A DNA stretch of 64,000 nucleotides from Streptomyces lienomycini (lineage in GTDB: Bacteria > Actinomycetota > Actinomycetes > Streptomycetales > Streptomycetaceae), in contig NZ_CP116257.1 of the NCBI RefSeq assembly GCF_027947595.1, forward strand, positions 6,694,001 to 6,758,000. The letters are read 5' to 3'. Positions within the stretch are counted from its first letter, which is position 1. Each line of letters begins with the position of its first letter. The notes under the pieces are model-generated. The model saw nothing but the letters and a program-made list of their open reading frames with translations. It was not told the DNA's origin and did not search any database. The translations under genes were made by a program, and so were the position numbers. Of the stretch, positions 1 to 9,033 are shown in pieces.

Positions 1-109
1 CGGGACACCGCGCAGGGGTTGTACGGGTCACCCAAGATCTTTCGAGCGCCTGGGGGCAGGGGCGGCACCGGCAGGACCGTCCACGTGACCGAAGTCGGAG
101 GGGGGCGCT

Positions 110-946
110 CTACGCCGCGTGCTCCGCGAACCGGGCCGCCGTTTCCGCCAGTACCTCGCGGCCGTCGCGCGCCCACAGCCCCTCGTTGAAGAGTTCGACC
201 TCGATCGGGCCGGTGTATCCGGCCGTCTCGACGTACGCCGTCCACTCGCGCATGTCGATCGCGCCGTCGCCGATCTGGCCGCGGCCGTTGAGGACGCCCT
301 CGGGCAGGGGGGTGGTCCAGTCGGCGAGCTGGAAGGTGTGGATGCGGCCGCCCGCGCCGGCCCGGGCGATCTGCGCCGGCGCCTGGTCGTCCCACCAGAT
401 GTGGTACGTGTCGACGGTGACGCCGACCTGGTGGGCCGGGAAGCGTTCGGCGAGGTCCAGGGCCTGGGTGAGGGTGGAGACCACGCAGCGGTCGGAGGCG
501 TACATGGGGTGCAGCGGTTCGATGGCGAGGCGTACGCCGTGCCGTTCGGCGTAGGGGCCCAGCTCCGCCAGCGCGTCGGCGATGCGTTCGCGGGCGGCGC
601 GCAGGTCCTTGTCGCCGGGCGGCAGGCCGCCGGAGACGAGGACCAGGGTGTCGGTGCCGAGGGTGGCGGCCTCGTCGACGGCGCGGCGGTTGTCGGCGAG
701 GGCGCGGGCGCGTTCGCCGGGGTCGACGGCGGTGAGGAAGCCGCCCCGGCACAGGGTGGTGACCCGCAGGCCCGCCTCGCGGACCAGCTTCGCCGCCGCC
801 TCGACGCCGTACGCCTGGACCGGCTCGCGCCACAGGCCGACGTTGCCGATGCCCGTCTCGCGGCAGGCGGCGGTCAGTTCGGGCAGCGAGAGCTGCTTGA
901 CCGTCATCTGGTTGATGCTGAAGCGGGTCAGGTCGGGATCGCTCAC
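110..946 (-). CDS. Sugar phosphate isomerase/epimerase (AP endonuclease-2 type TIM barrel)
   Basis: A 278-residue protein read from a GTG start that overlaps the stop of the preceding DUF993 gene (GTGA), so the two are probably translationally coupled. The sequence starts SDPDLTRFSINQMTVKQLSL and carries family-typical stretches: AIEPLHPMYASDR, VGVTVDTYHIWWD, and IEVELFNEGLW near the C-terminus, whose Glu, His and Asp residues are the usual metal ligands of xylose isomerase-like barrels. It is the last gene of a three-gene operon with DUF993 and a Gfo/Idh/MocA oxidoreductase. This combination usually serves oxidation and isomerisation of an uncommon sugar or polyol. The substrate cannot be read from the sequence. 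Confidence 0.85.
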   Translation of the reverse strand: MSDPDLTRFSINQMTVKQLSLPELTAACRETGIGNVGLWREPVQAYGVEAAAKLVREAGLRVTTLCRGGFLTAVDPGERARALADNRRAVDEAATLGTDTLVLVSGGLPPGDKDLRAARERIADALAELGPYAERHGVRLAIEPLHPMYASDRCVVSTLTQALDLAERFPAHQVGVTVDTYHIWWDDQAPAQIARAGAGGRIHTFQLADWTTPLPEGVLNGRGQIGDGAIDMREWTAYVETAGYTGPIEVELFNEGLWARDGREVLAETAARFAEHAA

Positions 947-2112
947 TGGTTCACTCCGTACAGGCTCAGCAGGTTGCGCATGCGCTCCTGCGCGAGCCGC
1001 GGGTCCGGGAACAGGCCGAGGCCGTCGGCGAGTTCGTAGGCGCGGACGAGGTGCGGCAGGGAGCGGGCCGACTGGAGGCCGCCGACCATCGTGAAGTGGC
1101 TCTGGTGGCCGGACAGCCAGGCCAGGAAGACCACACCCGTCTTGTAGAAGCGGGTGGGGGCCCGGAAGAGGTGGCGGGAGAGTTCGACGGTGGGGTCGAG
1201 CAGGGCCCGGAAGCCGTCCGTGTCCCCCGTGTCCAGCACCCGCACCGCCTCCGCGGCCAGCGGGCCCAGCGGGTCGAAGATGCCGAGCAGGGCGTGGCTG
1301 AAGCCCTGGTCGTCGCCCGCGATCAGCTCGGGGTAGTTGAAGTCGTCGCCGGTGTAGCAGCGCACGCCCTGGGGCAGGCGGCGGCGCAGGTCGATCTCGC
1401 GCCGGGCGTCCAGCAGGGAGACCTTGATGCCGTCGACCTTGTCGGGGTGGGCGGCGATGACCTCCAGGAAGGTGTCCGTCGCCGCGTCGAGGTCGGACGA
1501 GCCCCAGTAGCCGTCCAGGGCCGGGTCGAACATCGGGCCCAGCCAGTGCAGGATCACCGGTTCGGCGGCCTGGCGCAGGAGGTGGCCGTAGACCTCCAGG
1601 TAGTCGTCCGGGGTCTTCGCGGTCGCGGCGAGGGCGCGTGAGGCCATCAGGATGGCCTGGGCGCCCGACTCCTCCGCGACGGCCAGTTGCTCCTCGTACG
1701 CCGTCCGGACCTCCGCGAGGGTGGTGGTGGCCGTCGCGGTCAGCTGGTCCGTGCCCACGCCGCAGGCGATGCGGCCGCCGGCCGACCTCGCCTCGGCGGC
1801 GGAGCGGCGGATCAGTTCGGCCGCCGTGGGCCAGTCCAGGCCCATGCCGCGCTGCGCGGTGTCCATCGCCTCGGCGACGCCGAGACCGTGGGACCACAGG
1901 TGGCGGCGGAAGGCGAGGGTGGCGTCCCAGTCGACGGCGGCGGGCCCGTCGGGGGTGGTGTCGGCGTACGGGTCGGCGACGACGTGCGCGGCGGAGAAGA
2001 CCGTACGGGAGGTGAAAGCGCTTCCCCGGCCGCCTCCCGAAGCGGCCGGGGGCGCGGTACGGGGTTCGTGGGCGCGCAGGGTGCCGTCGGGGTTCGGCAG
2101 GTGGAGGGTCAC
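943..2112 (-). CDS. DUF993 / dihydrodipicolinate synthase-like protein
   Basis: A 389-residue protein with GTG start overlapping the stop of the upstream oxidoreductase gene (GTGA), and its own stop overlapping the next start. Segments such as VDWDATLAFRRHLWSHGLG, ILHWLGPMFDPALDGYWG, KVDGIKVSLLD and GVRCYTGDDFNYPELI match the actinobacterial DUF993 family, distantly related to aldolase-type (DapA-like) TIM barrels; the Lys in GIKVSLLD is the natural candidate for a Schiff-base lysine (inference). Sandwiched between an oxidoreductase and an isomerase, it may carry out the aldol cleavage or dehydration step of a sugar catabolic route. No biochemical function can be assigned from sequence alone. 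Confidence 0.8.
   Translation of the reverse strand: MTLHLPNPDGTLRAHEPRTAPPAASGGGRGSAFTSRTVFSAAHVVADPYADTTPDGPAAVDWDATLAFRRHLWSHGLGVAEAMDTAQRGMGLDWPTAAELIRRSAAEARSAGGRIACGVGTDQLTATATTTLAEVRTAYEEQLAVAEESGAQAILMASRALAATAKTPDDYLEVYGHLLRQAAEPVILHWLGPMFDPALDGYWGSSDLDAATDTFLEVIAAHPDKVDGIKVSLLDARREIDLRRRLPQGVRCYTGDDFNYPELIAGDDQGFSHALLGIFDPLGPLAAEAVRVLDTGDTDGFRALLDPTVELSRHLFRAPTRFYKTGVVFLAWLSGHQSHFTMVGGLQSARSLPHLVRAYELADGLGLFPDPRLAQERMRNLLSLYGVNQ
2014..2025. promoter_or_regulatory. Possible intragenic LacI-family operator
   Basis: GAAAGCGCTTCC lies about 90 nt inside the 5' end of the DUF993 gene. It shares the core AAGCGCTT with the site at 3319-3326 ahead of the operon. LacI-family repressors often recognise such CG-centred palindromes, sometimes as pairs that allow looping. 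Short enough to occur by chance. Confidence 0.35.
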
Positions 2113-3260
2113 AGGCCGATCTCCGGTACGTCGAGGCGGCGGCCCTCCGCGGAGGACCTCAGGCCCAGTTCGGCGAGCTGGACGCCGCGGGCGCCGGCCA
2201 GCAGGTCCCAGTGGTAGGGGGCGTCGGCGTAGACGTGGCGCAGGAACAGTTCCCACTGGGCCTTGAAGCCGTTGTCGAAGTCGCCGTTGTCGGGGACCTC
2301 CTGCCACTGGTCGCGGAAGTCCTCGGTGGCGGGGATGTCCGGGTTCCAGACCGGCTTGGGGGTGGCGGAGCGGTGCTGGACGCGGCAGCCCCGCAGGCCC
2401 GCGACGGCGGAGCCCTCGGTGCCGTCGACCTGGAACTCGACCAGCTCGTCGCGGTGGACGCGGACCGCCCAGGAGGAGTTGATCTGCGCGATCGCGCCGC
2501 CGTCCAGCTCGAAGACGCCGTACGCGGCGTCGTCGGCGGTGGCGTCGTAGGGCTTGCCCTTCTCGTCCCAGCGCTCGGGGATGTGGGTGGCGGTGAGGGC
2601 CTGGACGGACCTCACCCGGCCGAACAGCTCGTGCAGGACGTACTCCCAGTGCGGGAACATGTCGACGACGATGCCGCCGCCATCCTGCGCGCGGTAGTTC
2701 CAGGACGGGCGCTGCGCCTCCTGCCAGTCGCCCTCGAAGACCCAGTAGCCGAACTCGCCGCGCACGGACAGGATCCGGCCGAAGAAGCCGCCGTCGATGA
2801 GGCGCTTGAGCTTGAGCAGGCCCGGGAGGAAGAGCTTGTCCTGCACGACGCCGTGCTTGATGCCGGCCGCGTTCGCCAGGCGGGCGAGTTCGAGGGCGCC
2901 GTCGAGGCCGGTGGCCGTGGGCTTCTCGGTGTAGACGTGCTTGCCCGCGGCGATCGCCTTCCTGATCGCCTCCTCGCGGGCCGACGTCACCTGGGCGTCG
3001 AAGTAGATGTCGATGGAGTCGTCGGCCAGCACCGCGTCCAGGTCGGTGGAGACGTGGTCGAGTCCGTGCCGTTCGGCCAGCGCCCTCAGCGCGTGCTCGC
3101 GGCGGCCGACCAGGACCGGCTCCGGCCACAGCACGGTGCCGTCGCCGAGGTCGAGGCCGCCCTGTTCGCGCAGCGCCAGGATGGAGCGGACCAGGTGCTG
3201 GCGGTAGCCCATGCGCCCGGTCACACCGTTCATGGCGATACGCACCGTCTTGCGTGTCAC
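2109..3260 (-). CDS. Gfo/Idh/MocA family oxidoreductase
   Basis: A 383-residue NAD(P)-dependent sugar or polyol dehydrogenase, first gene of the three-gene operon. The GTG start at 3260 was chosen because GAAGGGA sits just upstream; an in-frame extension has no such site. The N-terminus (VRIAMNGVTGRMGYRQ) is a Rossmann GxxGRMG nucleotide-binding turn, followed by DIYFDAQVTSAREEAI and KHVYTEKPTATGLD, the EKP motif of the family whose Lys contacts cofactor and substrate. The C-terminal half is the usual Gfo/Idh alpha/beta domain (GGGIVVDMFPHWEYVL). Substrate unknown. Probably repressed by the divergent LacI protein through the site at 3319-3326. Confidence 0.9.
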   Translation of the reverse strand: MTRKTVRIAMNGVTGRMGYRQHLVRSILALREQGGLDLGDGTVLWPEPVLVGRREHALRALAERHGLDHVSTDLDAVLADDSIDIYFDAQVTSAREEAIRKAIAAGKHVYTEKPTATGLDGALELARLANAAGIKHGVVQDKLFLPGLLKLKRLIDGGFFGRILSVRGEFGYWVFEGDWQEAQRPSWNYRAQDGGGIVVDMFPHWEYVLHELFGRVRSVQALTATHIPERWDEKGKPYDATADDAAYGVFELDGGAIAQINSSWAVRVHRDELVEFQVDGTEGSAVAGLRGCRVQHRSATPKPVWNPDIPATEDFRDQWQEVPDNGDFDNGFKAQWELFLRHVYADAPYHWDLLAGARGVQLAELGLRSSAEGRRLDVPEIGL

Positions 3261-3316
3261 GTCATTCCCTTCGTACGAGCCGTGCCGCGAGCCCCGGTTC
3301 GACCCCGAGCCGTACA

Positions 3317-3328
3317 GCAAGCGCTTTC
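3317..3328 (-). promoter_or_regulatory. Candidate LacI-family operator in the divergent promoter region
   Basis: AGCAAGCGCTTTC contains the palindrome AAGCGCTT (3319-3326), 60 nt upstream of the oxidoreductase GTG and about 150 nt upstream of the lacI ATG. It lies where the minus-strand transcript would begin. It is the obvious target for the adjacent LacI regulator. Confidence 0.5.
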
Positions 3329-3477
3329 TATGTAGAACGAAGCTAGCCTGTGAACGGTGGTCTGGACAAGACCGCGGTTCGGGTGAGTTGTTCGAGGGGG
3401 CGAACGACGGCGGGCGGGGGCCGTAAGGTCAGCCGGTACGGCGTTCGGCTCACACGCGCGATGCGGAGGACGAGGAC

Positions 3478-4524
3478 ATGACGGTGACACTGGCGGACGT
3501 GGCGGCCCGCGCCCAGGTCTCCCCCGCGACGGTGTCGCGCGTGCTGAACGGGAACTACCCCGTGGCCGCCTCCACCCGGGAGCGGGTGCTCAAGGCCGTC
3601 GACGAGCTGGACTACGTGCTCAACGGTCCCGCGAGCGCGCTGGCCGCGGCCACCTCCGACCTGGTGGGCATCCTCGTCAACGACATCGCCGACCCCTTCT
3701 TCGGCGTCATGGCCGGCGCCGTCCAGTCCGAGATCGGCGGGCCCGGCGGCAGAGCGGGCGGCGAGAGACTCGCCGTGGTCTGCAACACCGGGGGCGCCCC
3801 GGAACGGGAGCTGACCTACCTCACGCTGCTCCAGCGGCAGCGGGCGGCGGCGGTCGTGCTGACCGGCGGCGCGATGGAGGACGGTCCGCATCAGGCGGCC
3901 GTGGCGGCGAAGCTGCGCAAGCTCACGGAGGCCGGGACGCGCGTGGTGCTGTGCGGGCGGCCGCCTGCGCCGGACACCGGGGCGATCGCGCTCACCTTCG
4001 ACAACCGGGGCGGCGGGCGGCTGTTGACCGAGCACCTCATCGGGCTCGGGCACCGACGGCTGGGCTACATCGCGGGCCCGGAGGAACGCACCACGACGCG
4101 GCACCGGCTGGAGGGGCACCGCACCGCGCTCGCCGCGCACGGCATCGAGGAGGACCCGCGCTGGACGGTCCACGGCCGCTACGACCGGCAGGCCGGGTAC
4201 GAGGCGACGCTGGAGCTGCTGCGCAGGGACCCGACGCTGACCGCGGTCGTCGCCGCGAACGACACCGTCGCGCTGGGCGCGTGCGCGGCGCTGCGGGACT
4301 CGGGGCTGCGGATCCCGGACGACGTGTCCGTGGCGGGCTTCGACGACCTGCCGTTCAGCATCGACGCGGTGCCCGCGCTGACGACGGTCCGGCTGCCGCT
4401 GGCGGAGGCGGGGGCACGGGCCGGGCGGGTCGCGATGGGGCGGGAGGACGCGCCGGTGGGCGGGGTGGCGACGGTGCGGGGGGAGTTGATGGTACGGGGG
4501 TCCTCCGGACGGCCGCGGGGTTGA
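3478..4524 (+). CDS. LacI-family transcriptional regulator
   Basis: A 348-residue repressor with an N-terminal LacI helix-turn-helix (VTLADVAARAQVSPATVSRV followed by LNGNYPVAASTRERV, residues 2-35), hinge (LDYVLNGPASALA) and a periplasmic-binding-protein-like effector domain ending VSVAGFDDLPFSIDAVP. Divergent from the oxidoreductase-DUF993-isomerase operon, so it is most likely its local sugar-responsive repressor. The effector is probably the substrate sugar or a phosphate of it. Confidence 0.92.
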   Translation: MTVTLADVAARAQVSPATVSRVLNGNYPVAASTRERVLKAVDELDYVLNGPASALAAATSDLVGILVNDIADPFFGVMAGAVQSEIGGPGGRAGGERLAVVCNTGGAPERELTYLTLLQRQRAAAVVLTGGAMEDGPHQAAVAAKLRKLTEAGTRVVLCGRPPAPDTGAIALTFDNRGGGRLLTEHLIGLGHRRLGYIAGPEERTTTRHRLEGHRTALAAHGIEEDPRWTVHGRYDRQAGYEATLELLRRDPTLTAVVAANDTVALGACAALRDSGLRIPDDVSVAGFDDLPFSIDAVPALTTVRLPLAEAGARAGRVAMGREDAPVGGVATVRGELMVRGSSGRPRG

Positions 4525-4546
4525 AACGGACCGTTGGTGACGCGGT

Positions 4547-4623
4547 TGGGCCGCCCTGGGGGCTGCGCCCCCAGACCCCCCTTTCGGCCTGGACGGCCTC
4601 GTCCTCAAACGCCGGACGGGCTG
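4547..4623 (-). repeat. Dispersed Streptomyces intergenic repeat element, copy 1
   Basis: Read on the minus strand it begins CAGCCCGTCCGGCGTTTGAG, continues through GACGAGGCC and ends in a G/C-rich hairpin (CTGGGGGC-TGC-GCCCCCAG, 4556-4574). A related sequence lies at 52348-52417. Elements of this kind recur between genes in many Streptomyces genomes. The hairpin could also terminate lacI transcription. Confidence 0.7.
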
Positions 4624-4679
4624 AATTCGCGGCCTGCGTCGCGAGGTAAAGGGTGTGATCGCGGGTACGCTCCGTGGGC

Positions 4680-5480
4680 ATGAAGCTGGCGTTCTCCACT
4701 CTCGGTGTTCCCGGACTGCCCCTGAACGACGTGCTGGGGCTCGCGACCTCGCACGGTTATCACGGGGTCGAGTTGCGCGCCCACCCGGAGGAACCGGTCC
4801 ACCCGGGCCTGTCCGCCGGGGAACGGGCCGCGGTGGCCGAGGAGTTCAGGGCGGCGGGGATCGAACCGCTGGGGGTGGCGGGGTACGCGCGCGTCGCCGC
4901 GCCCGGTGACGACGACGCCGTGATCGCAGAGATGCGCGACCTGCTCGACCTCGCCCGCGACCTGGGCGCCCCCTCCATCCGGGTCTTCCCCGGCGGCGGC
5001 ACCGAGCAGAGCCCGCAGGAGGCCGACGCGGTGGCCGCGCGGCGGCTGGGCACGGCCGCCGAGTACGCCGCCGAGGTCGGCGTACGCATCCTGCTGGAGA
5101 CCCACGACTCGCACCGCACCGGCGCCGACGCGATGCGCGTCCTCGGGCTGGTCGGGCACCGGCAGGCGGGCGCCCTGTGGGACGTGATGCACACCTGGCT
5201 GGGCGGGGAGCAGCCCTCGGACACCTACGCGGCGCTCTCCCCGCACCTGGGCTACGTGCAGGTCAAGGACATCGCCTCCGCCGAGGACACCACCCCGCTG
5301 GCGCTGGGCGCCGGGGTGCTCCCGCTCACCGAGGTGGTGGACGTGCTGTCTCGGCACGGCTGGGACGGCTGGCTGTGCTGGGAGTACGAGAAGCGGTGGT
5401 ACGAGTCGGCCGCCCCGCTGCCCGAACTGCTGGAGCGGGGCCGCGAACACCTCGCCCGGCTGCTCACGGACGCGGCGTGA
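4680..5480 (+). CDS. Sugar phosphate isomerase/epimerase (xylose isomerase-like TIM barrel)
   Basis: A 266-residue protein beginning [16 protein letters not shown] six bases upstream is in frame, but the ATG places the first beta strand at the N-terminus as in the family; no clear ribosome site precedes either. Family features include [32 protein letters not shown] and [14 protein letters not shown], giving the Glu/Asp/His/Glu metal ligands of the barrel. It is a different subfamily from the isomerase at 110-946. It runs convergently into the acetyltransferase gene with a 17-nt overlap. Substrate unknown. Confidence 0.85.
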   Translation: MKLAFSTLGVPGLPLNDVLGLATSHGYHGVELRAHPEEPVHPGLSAGERAAVAEEFRAAGIEPLGVAGYARVAAPGDDDAVIAEMRDLLDLARDLGAPSIRVFPGGGTEQSPQEADAVAARRLGTAAEYAAEVGVRILLETHDSHRTGADAMRVLGLVGHRQAGALWDVMHTWLGGEQPSDTYAALSPHLGYVQVKDIASAEDTTPLALGAGVLPLTEVVDVLSRHGWDGWLCWEYEKRWYESAAPLPELLERGREHLARLLTDAA

Positions 5481-6111
5481 GCGCGGAAGGCTCCACCGCC
5501 GACCGGACCCTCTCCTCCAGCCGCTCCCGGCACCCCGGCCACTCCGCCGCCGTAATCGAGTAGATCGCGGAGTCCCGCAGCCGTCCTTCCTCGCCCGGCG
5601 CCCAGGAGCGGGACCAGTTGCGCAGGACGCCCTCGAAGCGGGCGCCGGTCCGCTCGATCGCGGCGCGGGAACGCCGGTTGCGGGCGTCGGTCTTGAGGTC
5701 GACGCGGGAGACGCCCCACCCCTCGAAGGCGTGCCGGAACAGGAGCAGCTTGGCCTCGGCGTTCACGCCCGTGCCCTGGGTGGAACGGGCCAGCCAGGTG
5801 AAGCCGACCTCGACGGCGTCGAGCGCGTCGTCGGTGAGCCAGGAGCGGGGTTCCCAGTAGGCGGTGGTGCCGACCGCCCGGCCGGTGGCACGGGAGACCT
5901 GCGCGTAGGGCGCGAGCCGTCCGGTGGCCGCCCTGGCCAGCTGGGCGTCGATGTAGGCGCCGACCTCGTCGGTCCTCGGCACCGTCGTGAAGCCGTAGGT
6001 GCCGCGGTCCTCCTCCGCCGCCACCGCCAGGTCGGCCGCGTGCCGGTGGTCCAGCGGCTCCAGTCGTACCAGCGTGCCTTCGAGGACCGGGCCCTTCAGT
6101 GTGAATGTCAC
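5464..6111 (-). CDS. GNAT-family N-acetyltransferase (RimJ/RimL-like)
   Basis: A 215-residue protein beginning [20 protein letters not shown], the usual start of the RimJ/RimL branch of GNAT enzymes. It contains [20 protein letters not shown], the acetyl-CoA pyrophosphate-binding loop region, and [20 protein letters not shown], the conserved ribosomal-protein-type acetyltransferase helix. Acceptor unknown. Its 3' end overlaps the convergent isomerase gene. Confidence 0.88.
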   Translation of the reverse strand: MTFTLKGPVLEGTLVRLEPLDHRHAADLAVAAEEDRGTYGFTTVPRTDEVGAYIDAQLARAATGRLAPYAQVSRATGRAVGTTAYWEPRSWLTDDALDAVEVGFTWLARSTQGTGVNAEAKLLLFRHAFEGWGVSRVDLKTDARNRRSRAAIERTGARFEGVLRNWSRSWAPGEEGRLRDSAIYSITAAEWPGCRERLEERVRSAVEPSALTPRP

Positions 6112-6253
6112 CCGACGGATTCTTCAGCCGGGGCGGGAGGCCGTCCAGCGAATTCCGGGCGGGCCGCGCCCGTCGGCGGCGCAGCCCTCCCGCGCGCCCG
6201 CGTCAGCCCCACCGGACCCCGTTCACCGCTTCGGACGACTCGCGTGCGGTCCC

Positions 6254-6282
6254 TTGACTGGCAGAAACTTCCCGGATATTGG
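6254..6282 (+). promoter_or_regulatory. Candidate sigma-70-type promoter for the GH3 gene
   Basis: TTGACT (6254-6259) and TATTGG (6277-6282) are separated by exactly 17 nt and lie about 50 nt ahead of the GTG start. The fit to TTGACA-17-TATAAT is good at -35 and fair at -10. Confidence 0.45.
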
Positions 6283-6328
6283 TGACTCCTTGGCAGTTTC
6301 CTTCACCAGCTCTCCGGAAGGAGCGCAC

Positions 6329-8176
6329 GTGCACCACAGCAGCACGGCCGGCACGGGAAGCACCGCACAGCCCTCCAGACGCACCGTCCTCACCGCCACC
6401 GCCGTCGTCACCGCGGCCCTCGCGGCCGGGGGCGGCACGGCGTACGCCGACGCCCGCAAGCCCGACGACGCCAAGCTCCGCGCCCTCATCTCCCGCATGA
6501 CGCTGGAGGAGAAGGTCGGGCAGCTCTTCGTGATGCGGGTCTACGGACACTCCGCCACCGACCCCGACCAGGCCGACATCGACGCCAACCTGAAGGAGAT
6601 CGGCGTCCGCACGGCGGCCGAGCTGGTCTCCGAGTACCGGGTCGGCGGCATCATCTACTTCGCCTGGGCGCACAACACCCGCGACCCCCACCAGATCGCC
6701 GACCTGTCCAACGGCATCCAGAAGGCGTCCCTGGAGCAGCCTCGCGGTCTGCCCGTGCTCATCTCCACCGACCAGGAGCACGGCATAGTGGCCCGCGTGG
6801 GCGAGCCCGCCACCCTCTTCCCGGGCGCGATGGCCGTCGGGGCGGGCGGTTCGCGGTCCGACGCCCGCACCCTGGGCCGGATCGCGGGCGCCGAGCTGAA
6901 CGCGCTGGGCATCCGCCAGGACTACTCCCCCGTCGCCGACGTCAACGTCAACCCGGCCAACCCCGTGATCGGCGTACGGTCCTTCGGGGCCGACCCGGAC
7001 GCGGTGGCGGGGCTGGTGGCCGCCGAGGTGACGGGGTACCAGCGGTCCGGCGTCGCCGCGTGCGCCAAGCACTTCCCCGGGCACGGCGACACCGCCACCG
7101 ACAGCCACACCGGCTTCCCGGTCATCACGCACAGCCGCGAGCAGTGGGAGGAGCTGGACGCGCCGCCCTTCCGCGCGGCGATCGCGGCCGGTATCGACGC
7201 CATCATGACCGCCCACCTGATGGTCCCGGCGCTCGACGACTCCGGCGACCCGGCCACCCTCTCCCGCCCCATCCTCACCGGCATCCTGCGCGAGGAGCTG
7301 GGCTTCGACGGGGTCGTGGTCACTGACTCCCTCGGCATGCAGGGCGTACGGACGAAGTACGGCGACGCGCGGGTGCCGGTGCTGGCGCTGAAGGCGGGCG
7401 TCGACCAGCTGCTCAACCCGCCGGACCTGCCGCTCGCCTGGAACGCCGTCCTGACGGCCGTGCAGGACGGCGAACTCACCGAGGCGCGGCTCGACGAATC
7501 GATCCTGCGCGTGCTGCGGCTGAAGGCGAAGCTGGGGCTGTTCCGGGACGCGTACACCAGCCGCCGGGACGTCGACCGGACCGTCGGCACCCGGGCGCAC
7601 CTGGCCGCGGCCGACCGGATCGCCGAGCGGAGCACCACGCTGCTCGTCAACGAGGGGCGGCTGCTGCCGCTGTCGCGCCGCGAGCACCGCAGGCTGCTGG
7701 TGGTGGGCGCCGACCCGGCCTCGCCGTCGGGCACGACCGGGCCGCCCACCGGTGTGCTCGCGGGCGCGCTGACGGAACTGGGCTTCACGGCCACCGCCCT
7801 GTCCACCGGCACCGCGCCCTCCGCCGCCGTCGTCGACAGCGCCGTCGCGGCGGCCCGGGACGCCGACGCTGTGGTCGTCGCCACGTACAACGTGAGCGCG
7901 GGCAGCAGCCAGCGCACCCTGGTCACGCGGCTGCTGGAGACCGGGAAGCCGGTCGTCGCGGTCGCCGTCCGCAACCCGTACGACGTCGCCCAACTCCCCG
8001 GCGTCCCCGCCTTCCTCGCCGCCTACTCCTGGACCGACGTGGAGGTACGGGCGGCGGCCCGGGTGATCGCCGGGCGGGTGCGGCCGCGCGGGAAGCTGCC
8101 GGTGTCGGTGGTGCGCGCGGACGACCCGGACACGGTGCTCCTGCCGCTCGGGCACGGGCTGTCGTACCGGTCGTAG
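6329..8176 (+). CDS. Secreted GH3 beta-N-acetylhexosaminidase (NagZ type)
   Basis: A 615-residue enzyme. The GTG start at 6329 follows GGAAGGAG by a normal gap. The N-terminus has a twin-arginine signal (SRRTVLTA, then an Ala-rich hydrophobic stretch ending AYA), so it is probably exported by Tat. The GH3 catalytic domain contains the NagZ hallmark KHFPGHGDTATDSH, whose His is the acid/base in this subfamily, and the nucleophile region VVVTDSLGMQGV. A C-terminal GH3_C-like domain (LLVVGADPASPSG onward) follows. It probably removes N-acetylglucosamine from peptidoglycan or chitin fragments outside the cell. Confidence 0.92.
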   Translation: MHHSSTAGTGSTAQPSRRTVLTATAVVTAALAAGGGTAYADARKPDDAKLRALISRMTLEEKVGQLFVMRVYGHSATDPDQADIDANLKEIGVRTAAELVSEYRVGGIIYFAWAHNTRDPHQIADLSNGIQKASLEQPRGLPVLISTDQEHGIVARVGEPATLFPGAMAVGAGGSRSDARTLGRIAGAELNALGIRQDYSPVADVNVNPANPVIGVRSFGADPDAVAGLVAAEVTGYQRSGVAACAKHFPGHGDTATDSHTGFPVITHSREQWEELDAPPFRAAIAAGIDAIMTAHLMVPALDDSGDPATLSRPILTGILREELGFDGVVVTDSLGMQGVRTKYGDARVPVLALKAGVDQLLNPPDLPLAWNAVLTAVQDGELTEARLDESILRVLRLKAKLGLFRDAYTSRRDVDRTVGTRAHLAAADRIAERSTTLLVNEGRLLPLSRREHRRLLVVGADPASPSGTTGPPTGVLAGALTELGFTATALSTGTAPSAAVVDSAVAAARDADAVVVATYNVSAGSSQRTLVTRLLETGKPVVAVAVRNPYDVAQLPGVPAFLAAYSWTDVEVRAAARVIAGRVRPRGKLPVSVVRADDPDTVLLPLGHGLSYRS

Positions 8177-8211
8177 CCCGTCTCGGCCGGTCGTAGCGCG
8201 GCCCGCGACAC

Positions 8212-8232
8212 GCGCCGGGGGCGCCCCGGCGC
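8212..8232 (+). terminator. Possible hairpin terminator after the GH3 gene
   Basis: GCGCCGGGG (8212-8220) pairs with CCCCGGCGC (8224-8232) around a GCG loop, 36 nt past the stop. There is no T-run, which is normal for Streptomyces hairpins. Confidence 0.4.
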
Positions 8233-8312
8233 CCGGGCCCGAAGCCCCACGCGCGTCTGGCGTGCGCCCGCCCCGGCGGGTCACGCTGGACCGGGGAATC
8301 CGGGGGGCTGCG

Positions 8313-8996
8313 ATGCGTGAGCGACGGGCTGCGGGGGTGCGGCGGATGCCTGCGGCGCCAACGTCGCAGGCCCTGCTGTACGCCCTCCTGGGCGCCGTGC
8401 TGTGCGGGCTGCTGTGCGGCGTGCTGATGACCGGCTGCCGGGGGCCGGGGGGCCGGGGCCCGGCGGCGAAATCCGCGGCGGGCTCGGCGGCCGGGGACCG
8501 GGCGACCGGGTACGGGGCGGTGTTCCTGGCGGTCGACGAGTGCAGTTCGTTCGGCACGGTCGGCTTCACCGAGGTGCCCTGCGGCGGCCAGCGGGCGGCG
8601 GCCCGTGTGGTGGCCCGGGAGGACGGCCGGGCGAGCAGCGGACCTCCGTGCCCCGCCACCACCGACTTCGTCCTGCACATCAGCGAGCGGCGGCCCTCCG
8701 CGGACGAGGACGGCGACGGGACCGTGCCCCGGGGGTACGCCTGTATGCGTAAGCTCCGGCCGCCGCATCCCGGCGACCCGGGCGGCGGGGGCGGACCACG
8801 CACCATCGTCGGCGACTGCGTCCACGACGTCGGCGGCGGCCGGGTGCGCGAGACCGCCTGCGACGGCGGGGGCGAGCGCACCCCGCAGTTCGAGGTGGTC
8901 GAGGCGGTCGCCGTCCGGGCGGACTGCCCCGCCTCGACCGGCCTGTACGTCCGGCTCGGCGGTGAACTCCCGGTGGGCTGCGCCCGGCCGCTGTGA
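8313..8996 (+). CDS. Membrane-anchored or lipoprotein-like hypothetical protein
   Basis: A 227-residue protein (start MRERRAAGVRRMP; a more upstream in-frame ATG would add a Pro/Arg-rich leader without a ribosome site). A hydrophobic segment (ALLYALLGAVLCGLLCGVLM) is followed by TGC, which could act as a lipobox. The exported part is rich in paired cysteines (DECSSFG, VPCGG, GPPCPATTD, GDCVHD, TACDGG, ADCPAST, VGCARP), suggesting disulfide bonds. No family recognised. Confidence 0.7.
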   Translation: MRERRAAGVRRMPAAPTSQALLYALLGAVLCGLLCGVLMTGCRGPGGRGPAAKSAAGSAAGDRATGYGAVFLAVDECSSFGTVGFTEVPCGGQRAAARVVAREDGRASSGPPCPATTDFVLHISERRPSADEDGDGTVPRGYACMRKLRPPHPGDPGGGGGPRTIVGDCVHDVGGGRVRETACDGGGERTPQFEVVEAVAVRADCPASTGLYVRLGGELPVGCARPL

Positions 8997-9033
8997 GCGA
9001 CCGGGCACAGTCACCGTGCCGGACGGGGATCCC

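Noticed and set aside
6203..8881. Long minus-strand frame over the GH3 gene
   Set aside because: The plus strand encodes a complete GH3 enzyme with catalytic motifs. The opposite reading is low complexity.
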